DNA from: Thermoflavifilum sp.
Lineage (GTDB): Bacteria > Bacteroidota > Bacteroidia > Chitinophagales > Chitinophagaceae
DNA: 64,000 nucleotides
NCBI GenBank assembly: GCA_023511875.1
Contig: JAIMAQ010000001.1
Span: forward strand, 372,001 to 436,000
Direction: 5' to 3'
Part shown: piece by piece, positions 45,643-54,181 of the stretch
How positions within the stretch are numbered: position 1 is the first letter of the stretch
Layout: every line of letters starts with the position of its first letter
The notes under the pieces: generated by a model
What the model saw: only the letters and a program-made list of their open reading frames with translations
Databases searched by the model: none
Told to the model about the DNA's origin: nothing
Program-made: the position numbers and the translations under genes

Positions 45643-46806
45643 ATGGTGCATGAAAGGGTATTTTATTTTTTTTCTTGCTGCATATGCGGCTTTGTTTTAA
45701 TCATTTCACAGCCATTAGCTGCACAACAAGCTTTTGATCCAGCAGAATATCTCACCCTATTAGGTATTTATCACCAACAGGGTTTGGCAGCATATAGTGC
45801 TACTACCAGTAATAAACAACAGCAGGCCGATAGGCAGGCCATTCTGGCAGATAGCGTATCGCTAAGTAGTGGACTAAAGTTGTTGTATCGATCGCCCGAT
45901 ATGGGTTTGAGCAATAGTTGGGATCTTTGGTTGCAAGGCGATACACTAGCTATTGTGAGCGTGCGAGGTACGGTAAATAGAGTCGATTCTTGGTTAGAAA
46001 ACTTTTGGGCGGCGATGGTACCTGCTGAAGGTAGCTTGCAATTGAATGATAGTACTGTATTTGCTTATAAATTGGCTATTGACAATCGTGCAGCTGTGCA
46101 TGTAGGTTGGTTATTGGGGATGGCAGCTATGGCTCCAGATGTAGTGGCGCATTTGCAAAAGCTTTACCAGCAAGGTATCAGGCAAGTCATCGTTACGGGT
46201 CATAGTCAAGGTGGGGCAATTAGCTATTTGTTAGCAGCCTATCTGCATTATTTACCCAATGCTGTGATTGCCGATAGCCTGCATTATCGCGTATACGCCA
46301 GTGCTGCTCCTCGCCCCGGCAACCTGTATTTTGCATATGATTTCGACCATGCTTTTGCTGGAATAGCCTATCATATTGTCAATCCAGAAGATTGGGTACC
46401 TCAAACGCCACTTTCTGTGCAGACTTTGCATGATATGGTAGACGTTAACCCATTTCACGATGTGAATGTGCTTTTTCGTAACGGCAGCTGGCTCGTACGA
46501 TGGTATTTACGTGCACAATTTCGTAAGTTGGAAAAACGCACCCGAAAAGCCAATCGGCAGATGACAAAGTTTTTTGGAAACAACATCCAAAAAGCTGTTC
46601 AACGTTATTTACCACAACTTCGAGTTCCCCCATATGCGAGCACTACAGAATATATGTCGGCAGGTGTGCCAGTAATGTTTAAGCCCGATAGTTTGTATTT
46701 TCAAAAATTCTCTTTTACCGGAAAAAATTATTTTGTACATCATGCATTAAGTGCGTATGCTTATTTAGTAAAGAGTAATTTTCATCTTTCTTCAACAACA
46801 CCTTAG
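45643..46806 (+). CDS. Secreted class 3 lipase-like alpha/beta hydrolase
   Basis: The protein is 387 aa with a signal peptide (hydrophobic residues 8-26, likely cut after LAAQ). The nucleophile elbow GHSQGGAISYLLAAY (about residue 188) and the preceding LAIVSVRGT and the following VNPEDWVPQTP segments fit the lipase class 3 (alpha/beta hydrolase) pattern, acting on lipid esters outside the cytoplasm. The exact substrate is unknown. The SemiSWEET gene starts 1 nt after its stop. Confidence 0.78.
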   Translation: MVHERVFYFFSCCICGFVLIISQPLAAQQAFDPAEYLTLLGIYHQQGLAAYSATTSNKQQQADRQAILADSVSLSSGLKLLYRSPDMGLSNSWDLWLQGDTLAIVSVRGTVNRVDSWLENFWAAMVPAEGSLQLNDSTVFAYKLAIDNRAAVHVGWLLGMAAMAPDVVAHLQKLYQQGIRQVIVTGHSQGGAISYLLAAYLHYLPNAVIADSLHYRVYASAAPRPGNLYFAYDFDHAFAGIAYHIVNPEDWVPQTPLSVQTLHDMVDVNPFHDVNVLFRNGSWLVRWYLRAQFRKLEKRTRKANRQMTKFFGNNIQKAVQRYLPQLRVPPYASTTEYMSAGVPVMFKPDSLYFQKFSFTGKNYFVHHALSAYAYLVKSNFHLSSTTP

Positions 46807-46807
46807 C

Positions 46808-47062
46808 ATGCATATCACAGAGATCATTGGATTGATAGCTGCTGCTTGTACTACTATTTCATTTATTCCACAGGCCATCAAAACCATACGCACACGCAAT
46901 ACCGAGGGCATTTCTTTGGGTATGTATATCCTTTTTACTTCGGGTACTTTGCTTTGGTTGATTTATGGATTATTCATACATAGTTTACCTATAACGCTGG
47001 CCAATGCCATTACATTGGTCTTCGCAGGAATTGTATTGGTTTATAAGATCCGGTATCATTGA
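46808..47062 (+). CDS. SemiSWEET sugar transporter (PQ-loop/MtN3 family)
   Basis: This is an 84-aa protein with three membrane helices, the size of bacterial SemiSWEETs, which dimerise to move sugars across the inner membrane. The PQ motif is in SFIPQAIKTIRTRNTEGISL (residues about 19-38), followed by GTLLWLIYGLF and a third helix. It begins 1 nt after the lipase stop, so the two are co-translated or tightly coupled. Sugar specificity cannot be read from sequence. Confidence 0.88.
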   Translation: MHITEIIGLIAAACTTISFIPQAIKTIRTRNTEGISLGMYILFTSGTLLWLIYGLFIHSLPITLANAITLVFAGIVLVYKIRYH

Positions 47063-47077
47063 ATCCTGAAATAGGCT

Positions 47078-47085
47078 TACATTTG
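47078..47085 (+). promoter_or_regulatory. Candidate -7 promoter element (TACATTTG) for guaB
   Basis: TACATTTG matches TAnnTTTG exactly, 31 nt upstream of the guaB ATG, giving a leader of about 25 nt. A TTG at 47059-47061 is present but the spacer (16 nt) is short for a -33 box. Confidence 0.45.
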
Positions 47086-47088
47086 CTT

Positions 47089-47113
47089 GCAATTATTTGA
47101 AAAAAATAATTGC
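47089..47113 (+). promoter_or_regulatory. 9-bp perfect stem-loop in the guaB leader
   Basis: GCAATTATT (47089-47097) and AATAATTGC (47105-47113) are perfect inverted arms around a 7-nt loop TGAAAAA. The stem ends 3 nt before the guaB ATG, so as RNA it would cover the ribosome-binding region; as DNA it could be an operator. Confidence 0.5.
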
Positions 47114-47116
47114 TTT

Positions 47117-48589
47117 ATGCCTGCTTCACCCTCTCGCATTTGGAAAGAAGGGCTCACCTTCGACGATGTTTTGCTGGTACCGGCTTATTCAACAGTTTTG
47201 CCTCGGGAAGTAGATATCACCACGCGCCTTACGCGTACCATTCCGTTGCATATTCCCATGGTTTCGGCCGCTATGGATACGGTTACCGAAGCTGAGTTGG
47301 CCATTGCTCTCGCTCGGCAAGGAGGAATTGGCATTTTGCACAAAAACATGAGCATTGAACGACAGGCCGAGCAGGTGCGTCGTGTGAAACGCAGTGAGAG
47401 TGGTATGATCATAGACCCCATCACCCTGCCAGAAACAGCTACCATAGCGGAAGCGCTGCGCATCATGAAAGAAAATAAGATTGGCGGCATTCCTATTATT
47501 GATCACCAAAAAAAGTTGGTGGGCATTTTGACCAACCGAGACTTGCGCTTTGAACGAGATGGCAAACGACCTGTGAGCGAGGTGATGACAAAAGATAATT
47601 TGATCACGGCTCCCGAAGGTACGGATTTGAAGAAAGCAGAGCGCATTTTGCAACAACATAAAATTGAAAAGCTGCCAGTAGTGAATAAGAAGGGTGAGCT
47701 GGTAGGCTTGATTACCTATCGCGATATTTTGCAATTGCAGAGTTATCCTTCAGCTGTCAAGGATGGTTTAGGGAGGTTACTGGTGGGGGCTGCTGTGGGT
47801 ATCACTGCCGATATGCTCGACAGAGTGAAGGCCCTGATTCAAGTGGGGGTAGATGTGGTGACGCTCGACAGCGCACATGGGCATTCTAAAGGGGTGATCG
47901 ATGCATTGAAAAAAATCAAGAAACATTTTCCTGATTTGCCCGTGATAGCGGGTAACGTTGCCACAGGAGAGGGAGCAAAAGCACTTGCTGAAGCAGGTGC
48001 CGATGCCGTGAAGGTGGGTGTTGGGCCGGGCTCGATTTGTACCACACGTGTAGTTACGGGGGTAGGTATGCCTCAGCTCACGGCTATCCTGGAAGCAGCA
48101 GCTGCCCTTCGCGATACCGATGTGCCTGTCATTGCCGATGGGGGCATTCGTTATACCGGCGACATGGTGAAAGCTATTGCAGCTGGGGCTTCCTGCATCA
48201 TGGCGGGTTCTATTTTTGCAGGAACAGAAGAAAGCCCGGGTGAAACCATCATTTTCGAAGGTCGTAAATTCAAATCATATCGAGGCATGGGCTCACTCGA
48301 AGCCATGGCAGAGGGCAGTAAAGATCGATATTTTCAAGATGTGGAAGACGATATCAAAAAACTAGTGCCAGAAGGTATTGTGGGCCGTGTGCCTTATAAA
48401 GGTATGGTACATGAAGTGGTGCAACAATTTATAGGCGGCTTGCGGGCCGGTATGGGATACTGTGGCTGCCGAAATATTCGAGAACTTCAGCAGGCTAAGA
48501 TGGTGAAAATAACGCCAGCTACCGTGGTAGAAAATCATCCACATGATGTAGTCATCACCAATGAGGCTCCTAATTACTGGCGTAGGTAA
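47117..48589 (+). CDS. guaB: Inosine-5'-monophosphate dehydrogenase GuaB
   Basis: GuaB oxidises IMP to XMP with NAD, the committed step to GMP. The protein is 490 aa. The TIM-barrel start is [14 protein letters not shown], two CBS domains occupy about residues 95-210, and the catalytic loop is [16 protein letters not shown] (Cys about 305), followed by [11 protein letters not shown] and [13 protein letters not shown] 47117 gives the normal length; the track's 47087 start lies inside the leader hairpin. Confidence 0.97.
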   Translation: MPASPSRIWKEGLTFDDVLLVPAYSTVLPREVDITTRLTRTIPLHIPMVSAAMDTVTEAELAIALARQGGIGILHKNMSIERQAEQVRRVKRSESGMIIDPITLPETATIAEALRIMKENKIGGIPIIDHQKKLVGILTNRDLRFERDGKRPVSEVMTKDNLITAPEGTDLKKAERILQQHKIEKLPVVNKKGELVGLITYRDILQLQSYPSAVKDGLGRLLVGAAVGITADMLDRVKALIQVGVDVVTLDSAHGHSKGVIDALKKIKKHFPDLPVIAGNVATGEGAKALAEAGADAVKVGVGPGSICTTRVVTGVGMPQLTAILEAAAALRDTDVPVIADGGIRYTGDMVKAIAAGASCIMAGSIFAGTEESPGETIIFEGRKFKSYRGMGSLEAMAEGSKDRYFQDVEDDIKKLVPEGIVGRVPYKGMVHEVVQQFIGGLRAGMGYCGCRNIRELQQAKMVKITPATVVENHPHDVVITNEAPNYWRR

Positions 48590-48609
48590 TCAGGGCATAA
48601 GCTTTTCCC

Positions 48610-49824
48610 ATGCAGGTTCAAAATTCTCTCAACAGGCTTTTCTATATCATCATCATCGGCTGTTGGTTCTTCACTACACGCATATGCGTGGCAAAAGCTT
48701 CTGCTCAAGTGCTTCCAACGCCAGGAGCGGGGATTCGGATCAGTGTACTTACTTGTGGTACGGGAGCAGAACTTTATACATTATTTGGACATAGTGCTAT
48801 TCGCGTTGTCGATAGCACGCGAGGAATAGATTGGGTGTTCAATTACGGAACCTTTGATTTTAGTGATCCACATTTCTACTGGAAGTTTATGAGAGGTCAA
48901 CTCCTCTATTTTCTTTCGGTAGAAGAATTTTCTGATTTTTATGCTGAATATGTTTCCGATCATCGCTCGATACGTGAACAAGTGCTTGCTTTACCTCCAA
49001 CACTGAAACAGCAGCTCGAAGAGGCTTTATTTATTAATGCGCAACCCCAAAATCGTTTTTATCGATACGATTTTATCTTCGATAATTGTACTACACGAAT
49101 TCGGGATTTGCTACAGCGAGTGCTGGGCGGCTCTCTTCAATGGCATTTGCGTAAGTCAGAAACCATCAGTTTTCGCCAATCTTTACATCCTTATCTTTCA
49201 GACTTGCCCTGGATAGAGTTGGGGATCAACCTGTTGCTGGGGGCTCGTGCCGATCAGCTGATTCGCGGGCGTGAGCTCATGTTCTTGCCCGATTCCCTGG
49301 AATGGGCGCTCTCGCGAGCTAGTTTTGCGGGTAAGCCGCTGGTGAGTGAAACGATTACCATTTACCAACCTCATGTGTTTTCGCCACCACCAGCACCTAT
49401 CTCTCCCTGGTGGGCAATGAGTGTTCTGGGCTTATTGCTGATTTTATATTCTTGGCGGGCGAACCTTTTTGGGAAAAACTTCGTTTTATGGGTAGATCAA
49501 ATTATTTTTTTTCTTTTGGGTCTGATAGGCATTTTTCTCGCATTTATGTGGTGGGGAACCGATCATAGCATGACCAAAAACAACGACCAGCTTATTTGGG
49601 CATCCCCATTGTATGTACCCTTTGCGATATGGTTGCGAAGTAAAAAAAAGTTCATTGGTTTATTTGCGGGTTTGATGGCTTTGTGTACGGCTGCTTTTCT
49701 CGTGGTTGGCTGGTGGCTTCCTCAAAAACCCATTCCTGTACTTATTCCATTCTTAATCGGTATCTTTATGAGGTTGATGGCTATTTATGCCCAACGAAAG
49801 CCGTATCGATTTCTGGCTAATTAA
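48610..49824 (+). CDS. lnb: DUF4105 / Lnb-type membrane protein (probable lipoprotein N-acyltransferase)
   Basis: The protein is 404 aa. After a signal/anchor helix, a periplasmic domain of the DUF4105 type spans about residues 35-225, with TCGTGAELYTLFGHSAIRV and RYDFIFDNCTTRIRDLL. The conserved His (FGHS) and Cys (DNCTTR) look catalytic. Five C-terminal membrane helices follow. From memory, Bacteroides members of this family (Lnb) add the third acyl chain to lipoproteins, replacing Lnt. I transfer that role by family and it should be confirmed. Confidence 0.75.
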   Translation: MQVQNSLNRLFYIIIIGCWFFTTRICVAKASAQVLPTPGAGIRISVLTCGTGAELYTLFGHSAIRVVDSTRGIDWVFNYGTFDFSDPHFYWKFMRGQLLYFLSVEEFSDFYAEYVSDHRSIREQVLALPPTLKQQLEEALFINAQPQNRFYRYDFIFDNCTTRIRDLLQRVLGGSLQWHLRKSETISFRQSLHPYLSDLPWIELGINLLLGARADQLIRGRELMFLPDSLEWALSRASFAGKPLVSETITIYQPHVFSPPPAPISPWWAMSVLGLLLILYSWRANLFGKNFVLWVDQIIFFLLGLIGIFLAFMWWGTDHSMTKNNDQLIWASPLYVPFAIWLRSKKKFIGLFAGLMALCTAAFLVVGWWLPQKPIPVLIPFLIGIFMRLMAIYAQRKPYRFLAN

Positions 49825-49839
49825 TTAAAATAGTTTGCC

Positions 49840-50652
49840 ATGCAAAAGCTGATGATGCATCCTCGTTTTGGTCAGATCAACTATGAAGATGCTGGCCAGG
49901 GAGCTGTGCTGGTGTTGCTGCATGGGTTTCCTTTTCACAGTGGCATTTTTCAAGAGCAGATATCTATACTGTCGCAACAATTTCGGGTAATAGCCATTGA
50001 TTTTCCTGGCGCAGGAAGCTCTGCTTTGTTGTCGCATCCCGATATGAGCATGGAATTGTTGGCCGAATGGGTGAAAGCAGTATTGGATCAAGAACATATT
50101 GCTCAAGTAGTGTTGGTTGGGCATTCGATGGGGGGATATGTAGCCATGGCTTTTGCTGAGCAATATGCAGCAATGCTGAAAGGTTTGTTGTTGCTGCATT
50201 CCACGGCTTATGCAGATAGCGAAGAGAAAAAGCAAGCACGCATTCGCTCGATACAATTTATGGAAACGCATGGAGCAAAATTGTTTTTAAAACAAATGAT
50301 TCCCGACTTATTTTCTTCTTCTTTCAAACGAGTTCATTCCGATCAAGTAGAGCGAGTTGTACGAGAGAGCCAGCAAATACCCGCCGATCAGCTTATTGCT
50401 TATTACAAAGCCATGCTCAAACGCCCCGACCGCAGTTATTTGTTACGTAACTTAAAAATTCCTATTGCATTCGTTTTTGGAAAAGAAGACACGAGCATAC
50501 TACTTGAGCAAGCATTAACTCAAGTAAGTTTTCCTGCAGATAGTCATGTACATATTTTAGATCAGACAGGACATATGAGTATGCTCGAACAACCTAAAAA
50601 GCTTCACCTTATCTTATCTCATTTCATGCATTATTGCCGGGCCGAAACTTGA
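49840..50652 (+). CDS. Alpha/beta-fold hydrolase
   Basis: The protein is 270 aa with the alpha/beta hydrolase layout: VLLHGFPFHSGIF (oxyanion region), nucleophile serine in LVGHSMGGYVAMAFAEQ (about residue 93), an acid in FGKEDTSILL (about 219) and histidine in DQTGHMSMLEQP (about 246). The complete triad suggests an active cytoplasmic esterase or lipase, with unknown substrate. It begins 15 nt after lnb and ends 5 nt before the PKD gene. Confidence 0.88.
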   Translation: MQKLMMHPRFGQINYEDAGQGAVLVLLHGFPFHSGIFQEQISILSQQFRVIAIDFPGAGSSALLSHPDMSMELLAEWVKAVLDQEHIAQVVLVGHSMGGYVAMAFAEQYAAMLKGLLLLHSTAYADSEEKKQARIRSIQFMETHGAKLFLKQMIPDLFSSSFKRVHSDQVERVVRESQQIPADQLIAYYKAMLKRPDRSYLLRNLKIPIAFVFGKEDTSILLEQALTQVSFPADSHVHILDQTGHMSMLEQPKKLHLILSHFMHYCRAET

Positions 50653-50657
50653 AGGCG

Positions 50658-53246
50658 ATGATCAGAAAGTGGATGATAGGGATATGCTTAGCAGTGATGA
50701 TGTGGGTTCGGCCGGCTTTCGCTCATCACATCATTGGAGGGGTAATGTTTTATGATAATATAGGTAGCGATGGGAAAGGAAATTGGCGTTATGCCATTCG
50801 TTTGCGGCTCTATCGGGGATGTGAGCCTATAGATAATAATCATGCTGATTTAGATCCGATAGCTCATTTCACCATTTTTGATAATGATCGCCCGGGAACA
50901 ATTATTCAATTAGTTAGTGCCCCTTTGTCGAAGAGAGAATCTCGTCGCGACCAGCATGTAGATCCTTGCATCGTGAATCCGCCTACCCCTTGTTATCAGA
51001 TAGGTTATTATGATTTTACGGTTACTCTTCCAGTCAACAACAATGGGTATACAGTGGTGTATCAACGGTGTTGCCGCAATGATCTGATCGTGAATGCCTT
51101 CTTACCCCGTGATGGGGCAACTTATTTCGTGCAATTGCCCGGTCGTGCGACGGGGGTATTGGGAGACAATAGTCCGCGTTTCGATCGAGAAGAAGCCATT
51201 TTAATCTGTGCCAATAGTAAATTTTCTTACGATTATTCGGCAGTTGATCCAGATAAAGATTCGTTGTCATATAGTTTTGCACCGGCTTACGACGGAGCCA
51301 TCGATAACGATGTGGCACCCACCAAAGCCAGCGCACCTCCATACCAACCCTTACCCTATGTAGCTCCTTACAGTGCAGCATTTCCGTTGGGCGGCCAAGT
51401 AACTATTGATCCTACTACAGGAATTATTTCGGGTATTGCTCCACCTGCTGGAACTTACGTGATTTGCGTACGCGTTAATGAATACCGTAATGGGAAATTA
51501 ATAGGTTTTATCTTTAAAGATTTTCATCTGGACGTTACCAATTGCCACCGTATCGTAACGGCCAGTATTCCTACAGCTTTTAATCGCTGTGAAAGCTTTA
51601 CCATACCTTTTGTAAACAACAGCACCCCTGGACGCAGCTATCTGTGGGATTTTGGAGATGGGGATACTTCCACTGCATATTCGCCTACACATACTTATTC
51701 CGATACAGGTACTTATCTGGTGAAACTGAAGGTAGATCCTGGCTCGGCATGTGGCGACAGTGCTACCAGCGTGGCAAAGGTATATCCAGTATTGAAGCCC
51801 AAATTTAGTTTTAATGGGCAATGCACATCTGCGCCTACGTTGTTTACAGATCAATCTAGCTCTACCTCGGGTGCTATTGATTATTGGCGGTGGGATTTTG
51901 GCACGGGCGATACTTCTCGTCAACCAAATCCCCAGTACCAGTTTACTCAATCCCAAAATTATCGTGTGATTCTGACTGTGGGCAACAATAAAGGTTGTAT
52001 TAACAGCGACACCCAACAACTCGTTATTTATCAAGCTCCCCCTATTAGCCTCACCCCTGACACGGATCTGTGTTACCGCGATACCATTGCACTACCCGCA
52101 CAAACAATTACCTCTGGCAGTTTTAGCTGGACACCGTTGTATAACTTACTCTATCCCCAAAGTGCCTCTCCGCTTAGTTTTGCACGAAAGGATACCACCT
52201 ATTTTGTGCGCTTTACCGATCAAAATGGTTGCTGGAGTATAGATTCGATTCGCGTGAGGGTGCGAGATAGCATACACCTTAAGGCTGCTGCAGATACAAT
52301 AATTTGCACCGGCGATCCGGTAAGGCTTTCGGGAATAAGCGATGGTCGCTATGTGTATACCTGGAGGTTATCAAGCGGACAGATCATTGCGCACCAGCTG
52401 GATACGAATTATGTACCTGCTAGCTCTTCCACTTTTATCGTTCAGGCACAGTTGCAAAGCTGCATGGCCGCAGATAGTATGCGAGTAAAGCTGGTAGATC
52501 CTCCTGTTCATGCTCCTTTTCGAGAGTTTAGTATTTGCTATGGAGATGCGGCTACTCTCGAAGCCGCCAATGCAGTTTATTATGCATGGAGCCCCGCTAC
52601 TACTGTTGACCAGCCTTCACAACCCCGTACCCTGGCTCATCCTGTGGATACGACATTATACATAGTCAGCAAAATCGATACAATGGGTTGTCCTAAGCCA
52701 ACATTCGATAGTATTCAGGTAAATGTGATTCCACCGGTGAAAGTATTTGCAGGCAATGATACTTTGATCACGTTGGGTGAAAGCTTTATGCTACATGGCA
52801 GCAGCAATGTGTCTGGAAAATACACTTGGACACCTACAAATGGTCTCAGCGATATTCATATTCCTAACCCAATTGTTACCGGCACGCATGATATTACTTA
52901 CACCCTTACCGTAGTTACGCCCGAAGGTTGTTATGGAGTAGATAGCATACATATTCGTTACTTGAAAGGCCCAGCTATCTATGTGCCCAATGCTTTTACC
53001 CCCAATGGCGATGGGCACAACGATGTGCTGCGCCCTTTCCCCGTAGGCATGGTAAAACTCGATTATTTTCGGGTGTACAATCGTTGGGGCGAATTAGTTT
53101 TTGAAACAAATCAATACCTCCAAGGATGGGATGGCACTTACCACGGTAAGCCCGCCGATCCAGGTGGATACGTATGGGTGGTACAAGCCCAGGATGAACG
53201 TGGCCGCACCATCTTGCAAAAAGGAGTGGCCGTGTTGATTCGCTGA
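50658..53246 (+). CDS. PKD-domain surface protein with gliding-motility type-B (CHU_C) sorting domain
   Basis: The protein is about 862 aa with a signal peptide (ICLAVMMWVRPAFAHH). At least two PKD-like repeats are seen (YLWDFGDGDTSTAYSPTHTY and WRWDFGTGDTSRQPNPQYQF), followed by further Ig-like beta modules. The C-terminal ~90 residues (VPNAFTPNGDGHNDVLRPF, YNRWGELVFET, GWDGTYHGKPADPGGYVW) are the TIGR04131 gliding-motility-associated domain, the type-B sorting signal for type IX secretion. It is therefore a secreted surface or adhesin-like protein. The track's TTG start at 50634 is less likely than ATG 50658. Confidence 0.9.
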   Translation: MIRKWMIGICLAVMMWVRPAFAHHIIGGVMFYDNIGSDGKGNWRYAIRLRLYRGCEPIDNNHADLDPIAHFTIFDNDRPGTIIQLVSAPLSKRESRRDQHVDPCIVNPPTPCYQIGYYDFTVTLPVNNNGYTVVYQRCCRNDLIVNAFLPRDGATYFVQLPGRATGVLGDNSPRFDREEAILICANSKFSYDYSAVDPDKDSLSYSFAPAYDGAIDNDVAPTKASAPPYQPLPYVAPYSAAFPLGGQVTIDPTTGIISGIAPPAGTYVICVRVNEYRNGKLIGFIFKDFHLDVTNCHRIVTASIPTAFNRCESFTIPFVNNSTPGRSYLWDFGDGDTSTAYSPTHTYSDTGTYLVKLKVDPGSACGDSATSVAKVYPVLKPKFSFNGQCTSAPTLFTDQSSSTSGAIDYWRWDFGTGDTSRQPNPQYQFTQSQNYRVILTVGNNKGCINSDTQQLVIYQAPPISLTPDTDLCYRDTIALPAQTITSGSFSWTPLYNLLYPQSASPLSFARKDTTYFVRFTDQNGCWSIDSIRVRVRDSIHLKAAADTIICTGDPVRLSGISDGRYVYTWRLSSGQIIAHQLDTNYVPASSSTFIVQAQLQSCMAADSMRVKLVDPPVHAPFREFSICYGDAATLEAANAVYYAWSPATTVDQPSQPRTLAHPVDTTLYIVSKIDTMGCPKPTFDSIQVNVIPPVKVFAGNDTLITLGESFMLHGSSNVSGKYTWTPTNGLSDIHIPNPIVTGTHDITYTLTVVTPEGCYGVDSIHIRYLKGPAIYVPNAFTPNGDGHNDVLRPFPVGMVKLDYFRVYNRWGELVFETNQYLQGWDGTYHGKPADPGGYVWVVQAQDERGRTILQKGVAVLIR

Positions 53247-53417
53247 ACATCTCTTCTCTTCAGCACACCTGTAAAGAAAGAGAGCGAGTAATAAAAAGTA
53301 ACTGAAGCCATTGTATGTTATTTTTGTGATGAGAATCCACTCAGCACATACCCATCAAGATGCACATGTGGGGAACATATCAAACATTATGTTGAACTAA
53401 ATTGCACGTAAAAACTT

Positions 53418-54179
53418 ATGTCTCGCATTGCATGTATCACCGGAGCCACATCGGGAATTGGCAAAGCTTGTGCAGAGCGTTATGCACAAGCGGGATATGA
53501 TCTGATCATTACGGGTAGAAGAGTCGATCGATTGCAGCAGTTACAAACGGCTTTTCAAACACGTTACGGCATAAACGTGATGCCACTTCACCTGGATGTG
53601 CGTCATCGGCAAGAGGTAGAGCAGGCTTTTCAGCTATTGCCCACTCAGTGGCAACAGGTAGATATTCTCATCAACAATGCTGGGCTAGCACTGGGGCTAA
53701 GCCCGTTGCAGGATGGCGATCCAAGCGATTGGGACACCATGATCGATACCAATGTGAAAGGATTGCTCTATGTGACGCGTGTGATATCGCCGAGTATGAT
53801 TGCCCGACGCCAGGGGCATATTGTGAATATTGGATCAACAGCGGCGAAAGATACTTATCCGAATGGCAATGTGTACTGTGCTACCAAGCGTGCAGTAGAG
53901 GCACTTTCAGAAGCCATGCGCATCGATTTTTTGCCTTATGGTATTAAAGTTACCGCTATCCATCCTGGCGCTGTGGAGACAGAGTTTTCAGTAGTGCGTT
54001 TCAAGGGCGATGAGCAACGTGCCGCTCAAGTATATCAAGGGTTTCAACCCCTTACACCAGCAGATGTAGCAGAGGTAATTTTTTACTGCACGAGTTTGCC
54101 AGCACATGTGTGTATCAACGATTTGGTGCTCACTCCCACGGCCCAAGCTAATGCCCATTTGATATACAAAACTCCTTAG
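53418..54179 (+). CDS. SDR family NAD(P)-dependent oxidoreductase (YdfG-like)
   Basis: This is a 253-aa classical short-chain dehydrogenase. The cofactor motif is TGATSGIGKA (residues 7-16), NNAG follows (about 88), and the catalytic Tyr-x-x-x-Lys is in VYCATKRAVEAL (about 153-157) with the upstream serine in NIGSTAAKD. The RRVDRL after the second strand suggests NADP preference. It resembles YdfG-type 3-hydroxy-acid dehydrogenases, but the substrate is not certain. The 171-nt upstream gap holds a TATTTTTG box (53319-53326). Its stop is 2 nt from the convergent sprA stop. Confidence 0.9.
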   Translation: MSRIACITGATSGIGKACAERYAQAGYDLIITGRRVDRLQQLQTAFQTRYGINVMPLHLDVRHRQEVEQAFQLLPTQWQQVDILINNAGLALGLSPLQDGDPSDWDTMIDTNVKGLLYVTRVISPSMIARRQGHIVNIGSTAAKDTYPNGNVYCATKRAVEALSEAMRIDFLPYGIKVTAIHPGAVETEFSVVRFKGDEQRAAQVYQGFQPLTPADVAEVIFYCTSLPAHVCINDLVLTPTAQANAHLIYKTP

Positions 54180-54181
54180 GT

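Noticed and set aside
53363-53393. CACATGTG palindrome and AACATA/TATGTT inverted repeat upstream of the SDR gene
   Set aside because: Short, imperfectly placed elements with no matching promoter spacing; not strong enough to report as a site.
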